Shown one piece after another: positions 1 through 9,094 of a stretch of DNA of 64,000 nucleotides. Location: positions 124,001-188,000 of the forward strand of contig NZ_JAAIWK010000001.1 of the NCBI RefSeq assembly GCF_011008565.1. The letters are read 5' to 3'. Both the position numbers and the translations under genes were made by a program. Origin of the DNA: Heyndrickxia ginsengihumi (GTDB lineage: Bacteria > Bacillota > Bacilli > Bacillales > Bacillaceae_C). The notes beneath the pieces were generated by a model. That model had not been told where the DNA came from and did not search any database. It worked only from the letters and a program-made list of their open reading frames with translations. The stretch's first letter is position 1. Each line of letters starts with the position of its first letter.

Positions 1-1
1 A

Positions 2-430
2 ATTGGCACCACCTATTTTGGAATTTCTTATCCTATTTATGAAGATGATCAGTTGAGTGGCTGTATTACTTTTATTTTACCGAAAAAACCAAATAAATTT
101 ACCGTCCCTTTTTTAATCGTGCATACAATTGACCGTTGGTTACCGATCGAATTTAATGACATTATGGTTTTAGAAGCTGATAACCGGAAAACTACTGTTA
201 TCTCAAAGAATTTAGTAGGCATTCATAAATTTAGTTTATCGGAGTTAGAACTACACTTGCCGTCTGATATTTTTATTCGCTGCCATCGATCATATATTGT
301 AAATATACATTATATTGCTGAAATTAGACCAGATGCGCATTCCACTTTTTTACTTATTATGAAGGACGGCGCGAAAATACCAGTAAGTCAATCATATGCA
401 AGCCAATTTAGAAAGACACTTCACTTTTGA
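2..430 (+). CDS. LytTR-domain transcriptional regulator, 5' end cut off by window edge
   Basis: The reading frame is open from base 2 to a TGA at 428-430, so the true start lies outside the window. About 142 residues are visible. The last ~95 form a LytTR DNA-binding domain: the stretches FIRCHRSYIVN, IAEIRP and KDGAKIPVS are family hallmarks. The residues before it look like the end of a PAS-like sensor fold, but too little is present to be sure. The domain closely resembles that of the LytT regulator at 25465-26199, which shares HRSY.VN, EIRP..HST and MKDGAKIPVS. No phospho-acceptor receiver domain is visible. It probably binds promoter repeats and controls transport or overflow-metabolism genes, but the target is unknown. 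Confidence 0.85.
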   Translation: MGTTYFGISYPIYEDDQLSGCITFILPKKPNKFTVPFLIVHTIDRWLPIEFNDIMVLEADNRKTTVISKNLVGIHKFSLSELELHLPSDIFIRCHRSYIVNIHYIAEIRPDAHSTFLLIMKDGAKIPVSQSYASQFRKTLHF

Positions 431-455
431 AAAGGGGTCAGACCCCTTTATTTTG
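431..455. terminator. Short GC-rich hairpin between convergent genes
   Basis: AAAGGGGTC (431-439) and GACCCCTTT (441-449) form a perfect inverted repeat directly after the LytTR stop, followed on the plus strand by TTATTTTG. It overlaps the last codons of ybaK on the other strand, so it may act in both directions. The one-base spacer means two or three base pairs must open to form the loop. Confidence 0.7.
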
Positions 456-927
456 TTAAATCGCTAAAATCCGCTTCTGCTATCGTTATTAAATCTTGTG
501 GGTGAAGGCAAATTTGCAGGCCTATCTTCCCACCGCTTACAATAATGCTTTCTAACTGCTCTGCCTTCGAATCTATATACGTTGGATATTGTTTTTTCAT
601 GCCTATCGGTGAACAACCGCCGCGAATATATCCTGTCCATTTTTGAATGTCTTTTACATGGATCATCTCAATCTTCTTCTCACCTGCTACTTTAGCAGCT
701 TTTTTTAAATCTAGTTCAGATTCAACAGGGATTACAAATACATACAGTTGTTTACTAACCCCTTGTGTTACCAATGTTTTGTAAACCATTTCTACTGGTT
801 TCCCAATCTTTGCAGCTACGGATATTCCATCTATTTTCCCATCCTGCCGATCATAAGAGAACATTTCATATGGAATGTTCTGTGCATCTAATATGCGCAT
901 TGCGTTCGTTTTAGCTATTTTTGCCAT
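448..927 (-). CDS. ybaK: YbaK/EbsC-family Cys-tRNA(Pro) deacylase
   Basis: This is a 159-residue YbaK/EbsC protein. The family hydrolyses mischarged aminoacyl-tRNA, typically Cys-tRNA(Pro), in the cytosol and so corrects prolyl-tRNA synthetase errors. The conserved YKTLV lysine is at about residue 50, and the GGCSPIG active-site loop is at about 103-109. I chose the ATG at 925-927. An upstream in-frame ATG at 934-936 sits almost on top of the AAAGGA ribosome site, whereas the chosen start is 10 bases from it. The gene begins 15 bases after the stop of the upstream nucleotidase gene, so the two are probably cotranscribed. Confidence 0.9.
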   Translation of the reverse strand: MAKIAKTNAMRILDAQNIPYEMFSYDRQDGKIDGISVAAKIGKPVEMVYKTLVTQGVSKQLYVFVIPVESELDLKKAAKVAGEKKIEMIHVKDIQKWTGYIRGGCSPIGMKKQYPTYIDSKAEQLESIIVSGGKIGLQICLHPQDLITIAEADFSDLTK

Positions 928-942
928 TTCCCTCATATCCTT

Positions 943-2520
943 TTAGTAGACCACTTCCCAATTATGGTCTATAGTTGCTTTTACAATTTTTCTTTTCAAA
1001 ATATAATTGGCAATCAACTCTGATACATCAATTTGGATATCTTTGATGACAGGCTTGCCCTTATACATAAAATAGTTGCCACCGCCACCTGCTCGATAAT
1101 TATTCATTACAACATCGTATTCCATTTCCGGATCTATTGGTTTTCCCTTATAATCCAATTTCATAATCCGCTCTCCAAACGGCTTCGATACATCAATAAT
1201 GTACTCAATTCCTTCCCACATATCATAATTGAAATGCTGCGGCTTCGGATTTGTAAAAGCAGGATTTACTTCGATGTTATTACCATTATACTCTTTAAAA
1301 TAGGTTGCAGATCGTTCCAACGCCTCTTTAATATCTTTTCCAGTGATTCTAATTACTTTCAATGTATTAGGGTACATGTAATTTGACACAACATCACGCA
1401 TTGTTACATGTTTTGGGAATCCTAAAGATTTATTATCAAATAAGGCTGTATTGGATATGTCAACACCAGCAGCATCCATTTGTACTTGATTAATAAATTC
1501 AATAAGCGCATTATCCTTTGTCCGGACTTCCATAGGATCGTTCACAACCATGTCCCCATCAATTTCACCAATTGGCTGATCTAGCCATGTTTGAGTCTCT
1601 TCTTCATAAGCTTGTACAGTCGCAAGAATTTCCTCATCTGCCTTTACATGCTCGACAGATAGTATTTCAGACATTTTTTCCGTGCAAGTCCAGTGCCCGT
1701 GCTCTCTTTTTAATTGTAATTTGACCTTTCCTAATACAATTCCTTTATTACCAGGCTGTACAACTAAAACACCATGAATTTGTTTTCCTGAAATTAGTCG
1801 ATGCTGATGCCCTGTCAGCAGAACATCAATGCCCTCTACTTTTTGACATAGCTCATATCCTTGGTTCTCCCCTGTTAATACTTCAGTTGGCTTACCACTA
1901 TCAAGATCTCTTTCGAAGCCGCCATGATACGAAACAATGACAATATCGACTTTTTCCTTTTCACGTAAAAATGGCACCCATTTTTTTGCAACTGTTACTG
2001 GATTTTCGAACACCATTCCACTAATATGTTCAGCTTGCTCCCAATTCGGGATATACGGAGTTGTAAGTCCGAGCACACCGACCTTCACACCTTCAGCAAA
2101 TTGTTTAATAAAATAAGGTTTTCCAAAATAAGGCTCATTCGTCTCTTCATTTAAAATATTAGCTGACAGCCATGGGAAATTTGATTGTTGTACTGCATTC
2201 CATAAGAGCTCTTTTCCATAATTAAATTCATGGTTACCAAACACTGCTGCATCATATTGCAACTCATTTGCCACCATCACCATAGGATTTTGATGATTGG
2301 CTTTCATTCTTATATAATAATAAGTTAAAGGAGTTCCTTGAATTAAGTCTCCATTATCCAGCAGCATTACATGTTGAGATTTCGCCCGCTCCTGTTTAAT
2401 TAATGTTGCTATTTTCCCTAGTCCAACATTTGCTGGCTTTTTCGTACCATAATTAATCGGAAAAATATTCCCATGAATATCACTCGTTTCAAGTACCACA
2501 AGTTCAAATGTATCCATCAT
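943..2520 (-). CDS. Cytosolic 5'-nucleotidase / 2',3'-cyclic phosphodiesterase-type metallophosphatase
   Basis: The protein has 525 residues with two domains. The N-terminal calcineurin-like metallophosphatase domain carries SDIHGN (~13-18), NGDLIQG (~56-62), GNHEFNYG (~95-102), SYHGG (~197-201) and GHQHR (~237-241), which give the metal-binding Asp, His and Asn residues. The C-terminal 5_nucleotid_C domain follows from about residue 310, with the substrate-stacking region near YRAGGGGNYFMY. There is no signal peptide or sortase/LPXTG tail, so unlike many secreted 5'-nucleotidases it is predicted to be cytosolic. The start is either of two adjacent ATGs (2518-2520 or 2515-2517) behind AAAGGA. 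It probably salvages nucleotides; the preferred substrate cannot be read from sequence. Confidence 0.85.
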   Translation of the reverse strand: MMDTFELVVLETSDIHGNIFPINYGTKKPANVGLGKIATLIKQERAKSQHVMLLDNGDLIQGTPLTYYYIRMKANHQNPMVMVANELQYDAAVFGNHEFNYGKELLWNAVQQSNFPWLSANILNEETNEPYFGKPYFIKQFAEGVKVGVLGLTTPYIPNWEQAEHISGMVFENPVTVAKKWVPFLREKEKVDIVIVSYHGGFERDLDSGKPTEVLTGENQGYELCQKVEGIDVLLTGHQHRLISGKQIHGVLVVQPGNKGIVLGKVKLQLKREHGHWTCTEKMSEILSVEHVKADEEILATVQAYEEETQTWLDQPIGEIDGDMVVNDPMEVRTKDNALIEFINQVQMDAAGVDISNTALFDNKSLGFPKHVTMRDVVSNYMYPNTLKVIRITGKDIKEALERSATYFKEYNGNNIEVNPAFTNPKPQHFNYDMWEGIEYIIDVSKPFGERIMKLDYKGKPIDPEMEYDVVMNNYRAGGGGNYFMYKGKPVIKDIQIDVSELIANYILKRKIVKATIDHNWEVVY

Positions 2521-2683
2521 GTGTTCCTTTCTCTCTAGTTTTTAGGAATTTTAGTAGCTTAACTGCTATTTTATCAAAAAAAGATATTAAATACAGAAAA
2601 TTATATTTATTTAAGCAAAGAGACGAATGAATGATAGGTATATAGCATACTTCTTATTTCCGCCTTCTGTGGGATCTAATGTC

Positions 2684-2878
2684 ATAAAAAAGAAGCCAGG
2701 AAAAACTCAAAAGTAGTTAGCTAAAGACAAACATTGCACAATCTCCTCCGGAAATACACGTAGACTACTGTGGGAGGCTCACCAGCTGCCCGCGGAAAGT
2801 GAAGTATATTTTCGAAACGGGGGTGGAGCGCAATATTTGCGTTTTCTTTAGTTAATATACTTTTGTCCCAGCCTCTTC
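2684..2878. repeat. Degenerate Bacillus-type intergenic repeat inside a long hairpin
   Basis: This fills most of the gene-free interval 2521-2923. The ends form an imperfect inverted repeat: AAGAAGCCAGGAAAAA near 2690 and TTTTGTCCCAGCCTCTT near 2861-2877. The loop holds GC-rich text (GTGGGAGGCTCACC, TGCCCGCGGAAAGTGAAG) unlike the AT-rich surroundings. This wording is typical of short dispersed repeats between Bacillaceae genes. On the minus strand the outer stem is followed by a T-run (CTTCTTTTTTATG), so the element may also terminate cidAB transcription. Confidence 0.6.
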
Positions 2879-2923
2879 TATCAACGAACTAAACCGAACC
2901 GTATAACGATTCATTTAAAAGGT

Positions 2924-3607
2924 TTAATGAATAAGATGAGAAACCATCCATGGAGTAACAAACATTGAAATGATTGCAATGATAATCATACTGACGCTCG
3001 AAATCGCACCCGATTTCGAGCTCAATTCAAATGCTTTTGATGTTCCATCTCCATTTGCACTTGTACCTAACAGAATACCGTGAGCAACTTCGTTTTTGAT
3101 TCGTAAACTTTTAATAATAAACGGTGCAAGTGCCGAGCCAATAACTGCGTTAATAATAACAAATACTGCAGTAATTGTAGGAACTCCCCCAATTTGCTGT
3201 GATACGCCCATTGCAATTGGCGTTGTAATTGTAAAAGGAATAATACTGCGAAGTAAACTTTTATCAAAGTGAAATAATGTGGCAATACTTGAGGAAACAA
3301 AGATGGACATCAATAATCCAATACCGATACCAATTAAAATCTCTAATGCATTTTTCTTAATAACATGAAAATGTTTATAAAGTGGAATTGCAAAAGCGGC
3401 AATAGCAGGTTGTAGTAATTCTGATAAAAGTGTCGTACTCGATTGATAATCTTTATATGGGATATCTTTCAAAAGTAAGAAAACGGCTAATATAATTGGT
3501 GTTACAACTAATGGGGAAACGAAAACAAGTTTATACTTTCTGTAGAGCTTTTTAAAAGTATAGTAGCTGGCAATGGTCAGCAATAAGCATAACAGTTTAA
3601 TTGTCAC
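2924..3607 (-). CDS. cidB: CidB/LrgB-family membrane protein
   Basis: This 227-residue polytopic membrane protein belongs to the LrgB/CidB family (B. subtilis YwbG type). It has about six or seven hydrophobic segments and the conserved ending G(I/V)LLGTSANGDGTSKAFEL. It pairs with the CidA/LrgA protein encoded just upstream, whose frame overlaps its start by 11 bases, so translation is probably coupled. In Staphylococcus and Bacillus these pairs are tied to overflow metabolism, pyruvate or small-acid movement and control of lysis. Which of these applies here is not visible. The divergent LysR gene supports a cid rather than an lrg assignment. Confidence 0.85.
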   Translation of the reverse strand: MTIKLLCLLLTIASYYTFKKLYRKYKLVFVSPLVVTPIILAVFLLLKDIPYKDYQSSTTLLSELLQPAIAAFAIPLYKHFHVIKKNALEILIGIGIGLLMSIFVSSSIATLFHFDKSLLRSIIPFTITTPIAMGVSQQIGGVPTITAVFVIINAVIGSALAPFIIKSLRIKNEVAHGILLGTSANGDGTSKAFELSSKSGAISSVSMIIIAIISMFVTPWMVSHLIH

Positions 3608-3980
3608 TCATTTTCACTTCCCTTCTTTTCAAAATTTCATCTGCAATCCAGCCTGATCCAATCATAACTGTTATTAGACTAGTGATGAGAACCGCCATGA
3701 TCTCTAAGCCATTTTCCAAAAGCAATGTTTTATATTTAATAACCCCTACCGCAGAGGGAATAAAGAAGAGTAGTAGCTCAGCTAACAAGAAATTAGCCCC
3801 AAATTCAATCCACGCTAACTTTATGATCTTAGTTTGTAATAAGACAAACAAAATCATCATCGATAGTATATTACCTGGCAATGGTAGGTGCAGCAAATAG
3901 ACGAACCAGTTCATAGCTTTCGTAAATAATAAAAGCAGCAATACTTGCAAAAATCCTAAAGCTATTTTTTTCATTTCCAT
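3597..3980 (-). CDS. cidA: CidA/LrgA-family holin-like protein
   Basis: This is a 127-residue protein with four hydrophobic helices and a short charged C-terminus (KRREVKMSDN), typical of CidA/LrgA (B. subtilis YwbH type). Conserved features are the LPLPGNILSMM(I/L) stretch at ~31-43 and the FF(I/V)P..VG(V/I) stretch near residue 73. It is the first gene of a two-gene cidAB operon. The ribosome site GGTGGA lies just before the ATG. The operon faces a divergently transcribed LysR regulator across a 96-base gap. Confidence 0.87.
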   Translation of the reverse strand: MEMKKIALGFLQVLLLLLFTKAMNWFVYLLHLPLPGNILSMMILFVLLQTKIIKLAWIEFGANFLLAELLLFFIPSAVGVIKYKTLLLENGLEIMAVLITSLITVMIGSGWIADEILKRREVKMSDN

Positions 3981-4036
3981 CCACCTCTATATTAAGTTTA
4001 CTGTCTTAACGGATATAGGTAAAATGAATAATTAGA

Positions 4037-4056
4037 ATAACTCTCATGCATGTTAT
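4037..4056. promoter_or_regulatory. Candidate LysR-type operator in the cidA-cidR gap
   Basis: ATAAC (4037-4041) and GTTAT (4052-4056) form a 5-bp dyad with a 10-base spacer between the divergent cidA and cidR genes. LysR regulators usually bind such T-N11-A-type dyads near the divergent promoter. The assignment rests on position and symmetry only. Confidence 0.4.
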
Positions 4057-4076
4057 CTATATAGGGAGGAATTTCA

Positions 4077-4976
4077 ATGGATATTCAGCATTTACAGTAC
4101 TTTGTTTCCGTAGCCATTCACGGCAGTTTTACAAAGGCAGCTCAGGAACTATATGTATCACAACCAACGATTAGCAAAATGATTAAAAATATTGAAGATG
4201 AACTCGGCATTCAATTATTTGACCGCTCCGGCAAGCAAGTCGAATTAACGGATGTAGGAAAAGTCATTTTCATCCAGGCACAAAATACACTCAAATCCTT
4301 TCAGCAATTAAAAGATGAGATCAATGATGTCATTAATCTAAAAAAAGGTACAATTCGAATTGGACTACCTCCTATGATCGGCTCTCGGTATTTCCCATAC
4401 GTCATTAACGAGTTTCATAAAATGTATCCAAACATAAAAATTCAACTCATTGAAGAAGTAACAAAAAAGGTTGTCCACGATGTTGAAAATGGCAAATTAG
4501 ATCTCGGTGCTGTCGTATTACCTGTAAATAATGAACTAGTTCATCATTTTTCTTTCGTCCGTGATCGTCTTGTCCTCCTTCTTCATCCAACCCACCCTCT
4601 TGCAAAAGAAGAAAAGGTTGCCCTTGATCAGATTAAAGATGAAGACTTTATCTTCTTCCATAAAGATTTCATGCTTCATGATCAAATTATCCATGAATGT
4701 ATGCGGGTAGGGTTTATGCCAAAAATCGCCTATGAAAGTGCACAATGGGATTTAATTAGTGGTTTAGTGGCAGCAAATCTTGGGGTTGCCTTATTGCCAT
4801 CATCTATTTGCAAAGCTTTTAACACAGATCGTGTTACATTCGTAGAGTTAACAAAACCGTTTATACCTTGGAATTTGGCGCTTATTTGGCCTAAAGATCA
4901 ATACCTATCGTTTGCAACGAAAGAGTGGATCCGATTTACAAAAGAACTATTCAATAAATACAACAAAAAAAGCTGA
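4077..4976 (+). CDS. cidR: LysR-family regulator of cidAB (CidR type)
   Basis: This 299-residue protein has the LysR layout. A winged helix-turn-helix spans residues 1-60 (FTKAAQELYVSQPTISKMIKNIE), followed by a periplasmic-binding-like effector domain from ~90 to 295. The start is clear, with AGGGAGGA six bases before the ATG. It is divergent from cidAB, the arrangement of B. subtilis ywbI-ywbHG and of staphylococcal/B. anthracis cidR-cidAB. In those species the regulator responds to acetate or pyruvate overflow. The effector here is inferred from that precedent. Confidence 0.85.
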   Translation: MDIQHLQYFVSVAIHGSFTKAAQELYVSQPTISKMIKNIEDELGIQLFDRSGKQVELTDVGKVIFIQAQNTLKSFQQLKDEINDVINLKKGTIRIGLPPMIGSRYFPYVINEFHKMYPNIKIQLIEEVTKKVVHDVENGKLDLGAVVLPVNNELVHHFSFVRDRLVLLLHPTHPLAKEEKVALDQIKDEDFIFFHKDFMLHDQIIHECMRVGFMPKIAYESAQWDLISGLVAANLGVALLPSSICKAFNTDRVTFVELTKPFIPWNLALIWPKDQYLSFATKEWIRFTKELFNKYNKKS

Positions 4977-4994
4977 CTCACTTTCAAGCCAGCT
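4963..4994 (-). terminator. Terminator of asnB
   Basis: On the minus strand AGCTGGCT and AGTCAGCT form a short stem followed by a run of seven T. It lies 28 bases past the asnB stop and overlaps the cidR 3' end. Confidence 0.65.
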
Positions 4995-5021
4995 CTTCAT
5001 GATCAATGCCTTGTTAAAAGG

Positions 5022-6869
5022 TTACTCACTAATATTAATTCTGTATGTTTCAAACCAATGATGAATTTGTGCAAGATAAGCAAGTAATTGTGGTCCTGTC
5101 ATTAACTGCCCAAACCACGGTGTTTTAAAAGCATCCCCATTTGTTTTTACTAATTCCATTAAAGTATCGCGTTCTATAAATTCATATAAAATAGAATCTT
5201 TATGCTCTAAAATTTCTGTTAACCAATTATTGACTGCCTTTGTATAAGCTGGATGATGTGTTTTTGGATATGGACTCTTTTTACGATATAAAATTTCTTC
5301 TGGCAATATACCTTCCAATGCTTTCCGCAAAATCCCCTTTTCTCTGTTTCCGTACATTTTTATTTCCCAAGGAATATTCCATACGTATTCTACTAATCTA
5401 TGATCTGCGAACGGAACACGTACTTCTAGACTTGCTCCCATACTCATCCTATCTTTCCGGTCTAATAATGTTGTCATAAACCAGAGCATATTCATATAGA
5501 ATAATTTGCGCCGCCTTTCTTCAAGTGGTGATTCCCCATCTAATAAAGGTGTTTCACTAATTGATGATTCATACTGAGACATAACATACTCTTTTAATTG
5601 TAATCTATCTTGCCATTTTCCTTTTAATAACCCTATACGTTCATCAAGTGACCGCATCCATGGAAAACCTTCACGATTTAAATCATCTTCTCGGCGGAAC
5701 CAAGGGTATCCTCCGAAAATTTCATCAGCACATTCTCCAGATAAACTTACAACGAAATCTTTCTTAATTTGTTTACAGAACCAAAGCAAGGATGAGTCGA
5801 CATCAGCCATCCCTGGTACATCCCGAACGATAACAGCCTCTTTCAAATATTCAGCAAGGTCCTCTTGGGTAATGACGCAAGAATGATGGACAGTTTGAAA
5901 AGATTCTGCCATTTTCTGTATCCAAGGGCCGTCCGCATTTGGTTGGAAATCATTTGCTTTGAAATAACGATCATTTTCTTCATAATCAATAGAAAAAGTG
6001 TGCAACGGTCCTTTGCCTTCAGCCTTAAAATAATTGGCAGCAATTGCCGTAATGGCACTCGAATCAACCCCACCGGAAAGGAACGTACAAACAGGGACAT
6101 CAGACACCAATTGTCGAACAACTGTATCTTGAAACAAACTTCTAATATGATCTGCCGTTTCCTCTACTGAATCTGTATGCTTTTTACTTTTCACATTCCA
6201 ATATCTCCAAATTTTCACTCCATTACGAGAAAAGATCATCGCATGGGCAGGACGTAACTCCTGAATACCTCGAAATACACCCGTTCCTGGTGTTCTTGAT
6301 GGCCCTAGTCCCCAAACTTCAGCTAAACCATCATAAGTAACTTCCGTCTTTACGGTTGGATGCGCCAAGATTGCTTTGATTTCTGAACCAAATAGCAGTC
6401 CCCCATCGTGCTCTTTGAAAAAGAATGGTTTCACTCCTAAACGGTCTCTGCCAACAAATAACTGTTCCTTCTTTCCATCCCAAATTGCAAATGCAAAAAT
6501 ACCGTTCAAATGATCGACACATTGTTCTCCCCACTCAATATAAGCTGTCAACAATACTTCTGTGTCTGAATGACCTTGATAAGTATAACCTCTCTTTAAT
6601 AATTCCGTCCGTAAATCTTCCGTATTATATAATTCACCGTTATAACAAATTGTATAAGTATATTCTTCTTTCGTCCGTGTCATTGGCTGAATACCACATA
6701 GTGGATCGACAACCACTAATCGTTTATGCCCAAATGCCGCATGTGGTGTGAACCATAAGTTCGTATCATCTGGTCCACGCTTTCCTAATGTTTCTGTCAT
6801 GGTATTTAAGATTTCTTGTTCATGTTGTAAATCTTTTCGAAAATCAACCCAGCCGGTTATTCCGCACAT
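5022..6869 (-). CDS. asnB: Asparagine synthase (glutamine-hydrolysing)
   Basis: The 615-residue protein converts aspartate, ATP and glutamine to asparagine. The N-terminal class II glutamine amidotransferase domain begins with the obligatory Cys2 (MCGITG), with RGPDD at 31-35 and the NGEL glutamine-binding loop at 77-80. The synthetase domain carries the pyrophosphate loop SGGVDSS at 265-271. Length matches the AsnB/AsnO group. The ribosome site AGGAAGG precedes the ATG. It is monocistronic, with its own terminator downstream. A specialised amidation role, for example of a cell-wall or peptide substrate, cannot be excluded because this family is broad. Confidence 0.9.
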   Translation of the reverse strand: MCGITGWVDFRKDLQHEQEILNTMTETLGKRGPDDTNLWFTPHAAFGHKRLVVVDPLCGIQPMTRTKEEYTYTICYNGELYNTEDLRTELLKRGYTYQGHSDTEVLLTAYIEWGEQCVDHLNGIFAFAIWDGKKEQLFVGRDRLGVKPFFFKEHDGGLLFGSEIKAILAHPTVKTEVTYDGLAEVWGLGPSRTPGTGVFRGIQELRPAHAMIFSRNGVKIWRYWNVKSKKHTDSVEETADHIRSLFQDTVVRQLVSDVPVCTFLSGGVDSSAITAIAANYFKAEGKGPLHTFSIDYEENDRYFKANDFQPNADGPWIQKMAESFQTVHHSCVITQEDLAEYLKEAVIVRDVPGMADVDSSLLWFCKQIKKDFVVSLSGECADEIFGGYPWFRREDDLNREGFPWMRSLDERIGLLKGKWQDRLQLKEYVMSQYESSISETPLLDGESPLEERRRKLFYMNMLWFMTTLLDRKDRMSMGASLEVRVPFADHRLVEYVWNIPWEIKMYGNREKGILRKALEGILPEEILYRKKSPYPKTHHPAYTKAVNNWLTEILEHKDSILYEFIERDTLMELVKTNGDAFKTPWFGQLMTGPQLLAYLAQIHHWFETYRINISE

Positions 6870-7049
6870 TTACGACCATCCTTCCTAAATTTCTCCACTA
6901 AATAAGTATGGCGATATCAGTAACGATATTAGTATATAGGCGAACATCCCAAATCGTGAGTTGTCCATAAAAAATAGCTTGTGAACGAATGAAATAGATC
7001 ATTGTCAAGTAAATATAATATAGTGATATTTCTAGAAAGGAATGGGGTA

Positions 7050-8057
7050 ATGATAATTGTTCTACTCATTATACTAGCTCTTGTATTGTTCCTCCCATTT
7101 TCAGTCAAATTGATTGAGTATAATTTGGAAATATTCCTTTTTATAATGGGAGTTATTGCTGCTATTGTTGGAAATGTACTAACGAAATCACTTGTCATCA
7201 AAGCATTAGAGAATCCGATTGCCATTGCAGTTGTTACATTAGTCGCTGGCTTATTATTTCAATGGTTTGCAAAGCCGCTTGAACAAGTAATTTCGAGAAT
7301 AAAAAGCAACGTTCCATTTCCGTTGTTTGTTGCAACAATTGTAATTGTTTTAGGCTTAGTTTCCAGTATGATCACAGCCATTATTGCTGCCTTAATCTTA
7401 GTAGTCATTATGAAAAGCATTTGTCTTGATCGAAAATCAGAAATTCGTTTGGTTGTATTAGCATGTTTTTCAATTGGACTTGGGGCTGCCTTAACACCAA
7501 TTGGAGAGCCGCTTTCTACGATTGCCATTAGCAAATTAAATCAGAGCTTCTTCTACTTAATTCGCTTAATCGGGATTGAAGTCATTTCGGCTATTCTTTT
7601 TTTGGGGATATTAGCAGCCGTTCTTATCCACCCTTCGCAACATCATGAATTCCTTCATAGCAAAAGAAAACGTGACACATATGAAACATTTATACTGCAA
7701 AGCATAAAAATTTATCTTTTCGTTATGGGACTAACTTTGCTTGGTGCTGGATTTGGACCACTTATTAACCATTATTTGCTTACCTTAAGCCCTCATATTT
7801 TATTTTGGATTAATATGATTTCAGCCATATTGGATAATGCTACTTTAACTGCTGCTGAAATTAGTCCACAAATGGGGGATAAAACGATTAAAGCAATTTT
7901 ACTAGGTTTATTGATTAGCGGAGGGATGTTAGTGCCTGGAAACATTCCGAATATCATATCAGCCGGTAAGTTGAATATTACAAGTAAAGAGTGGGCAAAA
8001 TTTGGACTTCCTATAGGGCTATGCTTAATGATTGTCTATTTTCTCATCATCTTATAA
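7050..8057 (+). CDS. DUF1646 membrane protein, putative cation transporter
   Basis: This 335-residue protein has about ten hydrophobic helices and matches the DUF1646 family, a branch of the ion-transporter superfamily. Motifs include ALTPIGEPLSTI at ~150-161, ISAILDNATLTAAEISP near 260 and a SGGMLVPGNIPNI loop near 290, where conserved Asp, Asn, Pro and Glu residues sit in broken helices as in NhaD/ArsB-type carriers. I chose the ATG at 7050 because AAAGG and GGGG lie upstream. A TTG further upstream (7002) adds an unconvincing hydrophilic leader. The substrate is unknown, with Na+/H+ exchange or an organic anion as possibilities. Confidence 0.75.
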   Translation: MIIVLLIILALVLFLPFSVKLIEYNLEIFLFIMGVIAAIVGNVLTKSLVIKALENPIAIAVVTLVAGLLFQWFAKPLEQVISRIKSNVPFPLFVATIVIVLGLVSSMITAIIAALILVVIMKSICLDRKSEIRLVVLACFSIGLGAALTPIGEPLSTIAISKLNQSFFYLIRLIGIEVISAILFLGILAAVLIHPSQHHEFLHSKRKRDTYETFILQSIKIYLFVMGLTLLGAGFGPLINHYLLTLSPHILFWINMISAILDNATLTAAEISPQMGDKTIKAILLGLLISGGMLVPGNIPNIISAGKLNITSKEWAKFGLPIGLCLMIVYFLIIL

Positions 8058-8067
8058 TGTTCTACAT

Positions 8068-8100
8068 AAAAATGGTCCTCTTAACGCAGAGGACCATTTT
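8068..8100. terminator. Bidirectional terminator
   Basis: AAATGGTCCTCT and AGAGGACCATTT form a perfect 12-13 bp stem with a 6-base loop between two convergent genes, with T-runs on both strands. Confidence 0.85.
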
Positions 8101-8109
8101 AACACTTTA

Positions 8110-9057
8110 TTAGTTGTTGACGTATTGCTCATTCAACTCTTTTTGTAGAAATTTTGCTAATTCGAGCATGCCGTATTTACCTGCTGCAGCTTCAGCATCG
8201 GAATTATAATTTGTATTCGTATTAATATCGTACGTATAAATGTCTCCAGCCGCATTGCGAATAAATTCAATGCCTGAGACTTTAATATTATTATTGCGCA
8301 AAACTTCTTCATATTTCTCAATAATAGGCTCATTGAAATCTTTGATAATTTGAAATTTCGGTTTTTCCTCTACTTCTTCTCCTACTGGACAAAATAGGTC
8401 ACCAATTCGGCATGCATCTGCTGGACAAAGCTCAAAACCCTCAGAAGTATCAACCCGTACAGCATATACAAATTTTCCGCCAATAAACTCACAGCGTGTA
8501 ATATAGTGCTCTGGTGACTCAATGTATTCCTGAATTAAAGTAATTCCATCTCTTGAATCTTCAAATGTATCGCTATATACATATTCTTTTAATGCCTCAA
8601 TAGAGTGGAATAGTTGTACGCCGAGTCCCTTTCCAGCGCGATTATGTTTTGTTATAAAAGAAGAAACACCCAATTGCTCAGCTGCTTTAATAATTTGCTC
8701 TTTGCCAACTGCCGCAATCGTTTTCGGTGTACGGATTCCATGTTTTTCAAGCTCTGCATATTGATTCACTTTACTTACTTCTAAACGCAGCGCGCTGCTG
8801 CCATTAATAACTTTTCTTCCATGGCGTTCAAGCCATGCAAATACTGCAGATGTTAACTCAGGAGCATAAGAATGATTTCGTGTATGAGAAGATGCGCTCA
8901 TGCGGCTGAAAAAGATACCTTCTGGCGGTATACCATTTAACTCAACTGTACCTTCATCTAAAAACCATTCTTCATACGGCACTTTCAATTCTTCTAGTCT
9001 TTTAATCAAATGATCCGTCCACTCTTGATTTTCATGGATAATATAAACTTTTGACAT
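8110..9057 (-). CDS. RimK-like ATP-grasp ligase
   Basis: This 315-residue ATP-grasp protein has a pre-ATP-grasp N-terminal region, a central domain with the ATP-binding lysine segment (FITKHNRAGKGLGVQ at ~138-152) and a C-terminal metal-binding end (SGIEFI..., YDINTNTNYN). ATP-grasp enzymes of this kind join a carboxylate to an amine or thiol through an acyl phosphate. The substrate is not evident. The chosen ATG (9055-9057) follows GGGGGA by six bases; an earlier in-frame ATG lies upstream of that site. It sits 144 bases after a SAM-riboswitch-controlled monooxygenase on the same strand, so it may share that transcript and act on a sulfur-containing compound, which is inference. Confidence 0.75.
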   Translation of the reverse strand: MSKVYIIHENQEWTDHLIKRLEELKVPYEEWFLDEGTVELNGIPPEGIFFSRMSASSHTRNHSYAPELTSAVFAWLERHGRKVINGSSALRLEVSKVNQYAELEKHGIRTPKTIAAVGKEQIIKAAEQLGVSSFITKHNRAGKGLGVQLFHSIEALKEYVYSDTFEDSRDGITLIQEYIESPEHYITRCEFIGGKFVYAVRVDTSEGFELCPADACRIGDLFCPVGEEVEEKPKFQIIKDFNEPIIEKYEEVLRNNNIKVSGIEFIRNAAGDIYTYDINTNTNYNSDAEAAAGKYGMLELAKFLQKELNEQYVNN

Positions 9058-9094
9058 GTCATTTCCCCCATTCATCTTACTTTAAGGCTGATAT

